This document shows, in pieces, positions 61,527 through 64,000 of a DNA stretch of 64,000 nucleotides (positions within the stretch are counted from its first letter, which is position 1; every line of letters begins with the position of its first letter). Position numbers and translations under genes: made by a program. Where the stretch lies: NCBI GenBank assembly GCA_963817785.1, contig CAWFPL010000008.1, forward strand, positions 62,001-126,000. The letters are read 5' to 3'. This DNA comes from JAKALD01 sp963817785. Lineage in GTDB: Bacteria > Pseudomonadota > Gammaproteobacteria > Burkholderiales > SG8-39. The notes under the pieces are model-generated. The model ran no database searches, was not told the DNA's origin, and saw only the letters and a list, made by a program, of their open reading frames with translations.

Positions 61527-63857
61527 GTGGCGATCAATAAGAAGCTCAAGATTAGAACCGGAGCGCGTTCGATCGAACGCGAGCCATCGATGGCCGTCCT
61601 CCTACCGCGCTTGGTGCTCGACGACCTCGCGCGCAGCGGGTTGACACGAGAAGATGCCCGACAGCTCGGCATTCATGTTCCCGCGCTGAAGGGTTACGGC
61701 GGGGCACTGCGGTATCGGATTCCGTATTGGACGCTTAAGGGGAATCCGACTCGCCACTACCGGGATCGCTTCCTAGGGGCGATGGGCTCCGATGGCGACC
61801 TGATCCGCTACCGTGGTCCCAGCGGCGAACCACCCCAGCTCTACTTCCCACACATCGCAGACACGGATTGGCAGCGTATCGCGAGCGATCCTAAGGTCGC
61901 GCTGATCGTCACCGAAGGCGAGAAGAAAAGTGCCGCCGCCACCAAGGCCGGCTTCCCGACGGTCGGACTGGGCGGTGTGTGGTGCTGGATGAGGGAGCAC
62001 CAACCGATCCGTGACTTCGACCTGATCGAGTGGAAAGGCAGGTGCGTCACCATCGCGTTCGACAGCGACGCCGCGACCAAAGCCGATGTCCGCACTGCCG
62101 AGGCACGGCTCGCCCAGGAATTGCAAGCACGCGGCGCGGAAGCGTACATCGCACGGCTCCCAGCTTCCAAAACCGGCGAGAAACAGGGTGTCGATGACCT
62201 ACTCGTGGTGGGTGGACCGGATGCGCTGAAGGAACTGCTCGACACGGCCGAGAAAGTGACGCCAGCTGCCGTCAATCCGACTTCGGAGGATGAGGAAATG
62301 GGGCCGAACGTTACGAGGCGTCCACCTGCCAAGGCTAGGAAAAGTATGGAAGTAATGCTGCCGAGCGGACGGCTGCCGTACATCGAGGCCGCAGGCGACA
62401 TTTTCCAGCGGCTCGCGGACAAGGAAGCGATGTTCTGCCGAGGCGAGGCGATCATGGAGCTGGTCCCGGCCAAGAGTGGTGGCAAACAGCTCGCGTTAGT
62501 GACTCCCGACAGCTTTCGGAGTCGTGTGGAAGCCCTCGGTTCGACATGGACCGAAACACTCACCAAGGAAGGCAAGATCAGCTGCCGTGAATCCAGACTG
62601 ACGGTGGACAGCGCAAAGGCACTCCTCGCAACTCGCGAGGCGAGAGAACTGCTTCCCCACATCCGCGCGCTCGTGGCGCAGCCGGTACTGGCGGAGACGC
62701 ATGAGCGGCTCGTCACCCTAGGGCCGGGCTACCACGCAGGACCCGAAATCCTAGTGCTCGGGAAAAGTCAGCCGCAGTTCATGTTCCCGCAAATGGCTGT
62801 CAGAGAGCTACTCAACCTCTTACGTGACTTCGAGTTCGTTTCTGATGGGGACAAGGCGCGGGCAATTGCAAGCCTAATCACGCCGTCGATGGTATTCGCC
62901 CGATTGATCGAGGGACCGCATCCGCTTGAAGTCGCTGAGAGCGACCGGTCACAAGCGGGCAAGGGCTGGATGCAGCAGCTCCCGCGCCTGATCCATGGTG
63001 ATCACGCTTACCTGATCACACGGCGGCAGGGAGGTGTCGGCAGCTTGGACGAGAGCATCTCCCAAGGCTTGCTATCAGGTAAGGCTTTCGTCGCTATCGA
63101 CAACCTGCGCGATCGAATCGCGAGCCAGCACCTCGAAGCGATCATCACGTGGCCTGACAGAGTGAGCATTCGCGTGCCGCACAAGGGCGAGGTGCAGCTC
63201 GACGCGACCGGGGTGATCTTTCAACTTACCAGCAACGGCATGATGAGTACCACGGACCTGGCCAATCGATCGAGCATCGTTCGCATCCGCAAGCAACCGG
63301 ACACATACCGCTGGCACAAGTGGCCTGAGGGTGACCTGCTCGCACATGTGCGTGCAAACCAACGGCGCTATCTCGGCGCCGTCCATGCAGTCGTGAAGGC
63401 TTGGCATAAGCAGGGGGCAAAGCGCAGCAGCGGGGTCGAACATGACTTCAAGCCTTGGGCCGACGCGCTCGACTGGATCGTGCAGGAGTTCTTCGAGACC
63501 GGATCGCTGATGGCAGAGCACCGCGACGCGCAGGAGCGCATCTCGAATCCGGCGATGGCGTGGCTACGCGAGGTCGCACTGGCTGTGCGTAAGACCAATC
63601 AGCTCGGCAAAGCACTTACGACGCAGCATATTTTCAACCTGTGCAGCCTCCACGATGTCGAACTGCCTAGCGTAAACCGGGAGATCGACGAAACATCCGC
63701 CGTTGCGATCGTCGGCCGTCTGCTCGGGAAGGTGTTCAAAGAGACTGCGGAAGTCGTGATTGATGAGCTGCGGATAACAAGGCGGCTCACACACAGACGC
63801 GACACCTCGCGGAAGCTGGTTGAGGTCAAGCAGTATGTATTTGAGACGGCTGAGTAG
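61527..63857 (+). CDS. DUF3854/TOPRIM-like replication protein
   Basis: A 776-residue protein starting at GTG 61527 (AGGAG 8 bp ahead). The N-terminal part (about 1-250) has LTREDARQLGIHVPALKGYG, then ALIVTEGEKKSAAATKAGFPTVGLGGVWCW and CVTIAFDSDAATKADVRTAE: the DUF3854 domain, with the TOPRIM Glu and DxD pattern of primases. The remaining 500 residues resemble the P-loop-less middle and C-terminal parts of phage/plasmid replication proteins (FVSDGDKARAIASLITPSMV, GVIFQLTSNGMMSTTDLANR); I see no clear Walker A. Probably a replication initiator or primase-helicase relative of the mobile element. Confidence 0.75.
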   Translation: MAINKKLKIRTGARSIEREPSMAVLLPRLVLDDLARSGLTREDARQLGIHVPALKGYGGALRYRIPYWTLKGNPTRHYRDRFLGAMGSDGDLIRYRGPSGEPPQLYFPHIADTDWQRIASDPKVALIVTEGEKKSAAATKAGFPTVGLGGVWCWMREHQPIRDFDLIEWKGRCVTIAFDSDAATKADVRTAEARLAQELQARGAEAYIARLPASKTGEKQGVDDLLVVGGPDALKELLDTAEKVTPAAVNPTSEDEEMGPNVTRRPPAKARKSMEVMLPSGRLPYIEAAGDIFQRLADKEAMFCRGEAIMELVPAKSGGKQLALVTPDSFRSRVEALGSTWTETLTKEGKISCRESRLTVDSAKALLATREARELLPHIRALVAQPVLAETHERLVTLGPGYHAGPEILVLGKSQPQFMFPQMAVRELLNLLRDFEFVSDGDKARAIASLITPSMVFARLIEGPHPLEVAESDRSQAGKGWMQQLPRLIHGDHAYLITRRQGGVGSLDESISQGLLSGKAFVAIDNLRDRIASQHLEAIITWPDRVSIRVPHKGEVQLDATGVIFQLTSNGMMSTTDLANRSSIVRIRKQPDTYRWHKWPEGDLLAHVRANQRRYLGAVHAVVKAWHKQGAKRSSGVEHDFKPWADALDWIVQEFFETGSLMAEHRDAQERISNPAMAWLREVALAVRKTNQLGKALTTQHIFNLCSLHDVELPSVNREIDETSAVAIVGRLLGKVFKETAEVVIDELRITRRLTHRRDTSRKLVEVKQYVFETAE

Positions 63858-63894
63858 GCAGATCGATGTCGAATCAATCTGGCATCGATGTGAG

Positions 63895-63986
63895 TGCGGT
63901 CTGCGGTACGTGCGGTACGTAGCTATAACTTTATGAGAAATCCCATTTTTTCATGAGAGTTATACGTACACACCGCACGCACCGCA
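63895..63986. repeat. Array of TGCGGT motifs with an AT-rich inverted repeat
   Basis: Three direct TGCGGT copies (63895, 63902, 63911; the latter two in a perfect tandem TGCGGTACG) face two inverted copies ACCGCA (63972, 63981). Between them, TATAACTTTATGAGAAA is mirrored by TATAACTCTCATGAAAAA read on the other strand, centred near 63944. The arrangement recalls an iteron-type origin or a multi-site operator, placed directly after the replication-type gene. Confidence 0.6.
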
Positions 63987-64000
63987 AACAGGAGTACACA

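Noticed and set aside
1..64000. CRISPR arrays, rRNA genes or further tRNAs
   Set aside because: I saw no regularly spaced repeats and no rRNA; tRNA-Sec is the only tRNA I could fold by eye, though others could be missed.

Overview
The window is about 64 kb of high-GC bacterial DNA. Gene content (IclR and MarR regulators, LivKHMGF and sugar-type ABC transporters, a molybdenum oxidoreductase, many FAD enzymes, IS3/IS4/IS110 elements) suggests a metabolically versatile proteobacterium, most likely a betaproteobacterium of the Burkholderiales type. That placement is inference from gene types; no rRNA is present.

Region 1 (1-11.2 kb, all minus strand) is a catabolic and transport island. It holds four FAD-dependent oxidoreductases (one cut by the window edge), an IclR regulator and a complete carbohydrate-type ABC importer. 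Three of its transcription units share the same promoter layout: a palindrome GTTYAC-N4-GTRAAC, then exactly 7 bp, then a TTGAC -35 box and a plausible -10. This points to one regulon.

Region 2 (11.4-19 kb) is an insertion graveyard: a frameshifted IS3-type transposase containing a 38-bp perfect palindrome, a truncated IS110 transposase, an intact aromatic-type FAD monooxygenase, and an IS4-family transposase split by a compact 2.56-kb element carrying a large serine recombinase and a partner gene.

Region 3 (19-25.5 kb) is the most notable part: a compact selenocysteine locus. A UGSC-type selenoprotein appears as two ORFs but is one 566-codon gene read through an in-frame TGA, with a SECIS-like hairpin just downstream. 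It is divergent from a thioredoxin-reductase-like flavoprotein and selB; tRNA-Sec (selC) and selA follow on the opposite strand. An IS4-family element with a perfect 10-bp target duplication lies next to selA.

Region 4 (27.5-44 kb) is chromosomal-type metabolism: a ThDP enzyme, an amidohydrolase and an aldehyde dehydrogenase in one run; a MarR regulator; a membrane-anchored molybdopterin/Fe-S oxidoreductase with its own MoaD-like protein; and a branched-chain amino-acid-type ABC transporter (LivKHMGF).

Region 5 (44.5-64 kb) looks like the replication and maintenance module of a large mobile element (phage, plasmid or integrative element). It encodes an adenosylcobalamin-dependent ribonucleotide reductase, a phage-type primase, a MoxR ATPase / DUF3150-like / HEXXH-VWA set, SSB, a beta sliding clamp, a broken RadC, a DUF2939-like exported protein, a small HTH protein with a promoter and two terminators ahead of it, and a TOPRIM-like DUF3854 protein followed by an array of TGCGGT motifs. 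Most genes overlap by ATGA or GTGA and run in two long minus-strand operons, each closed by an intrinsic terminator.
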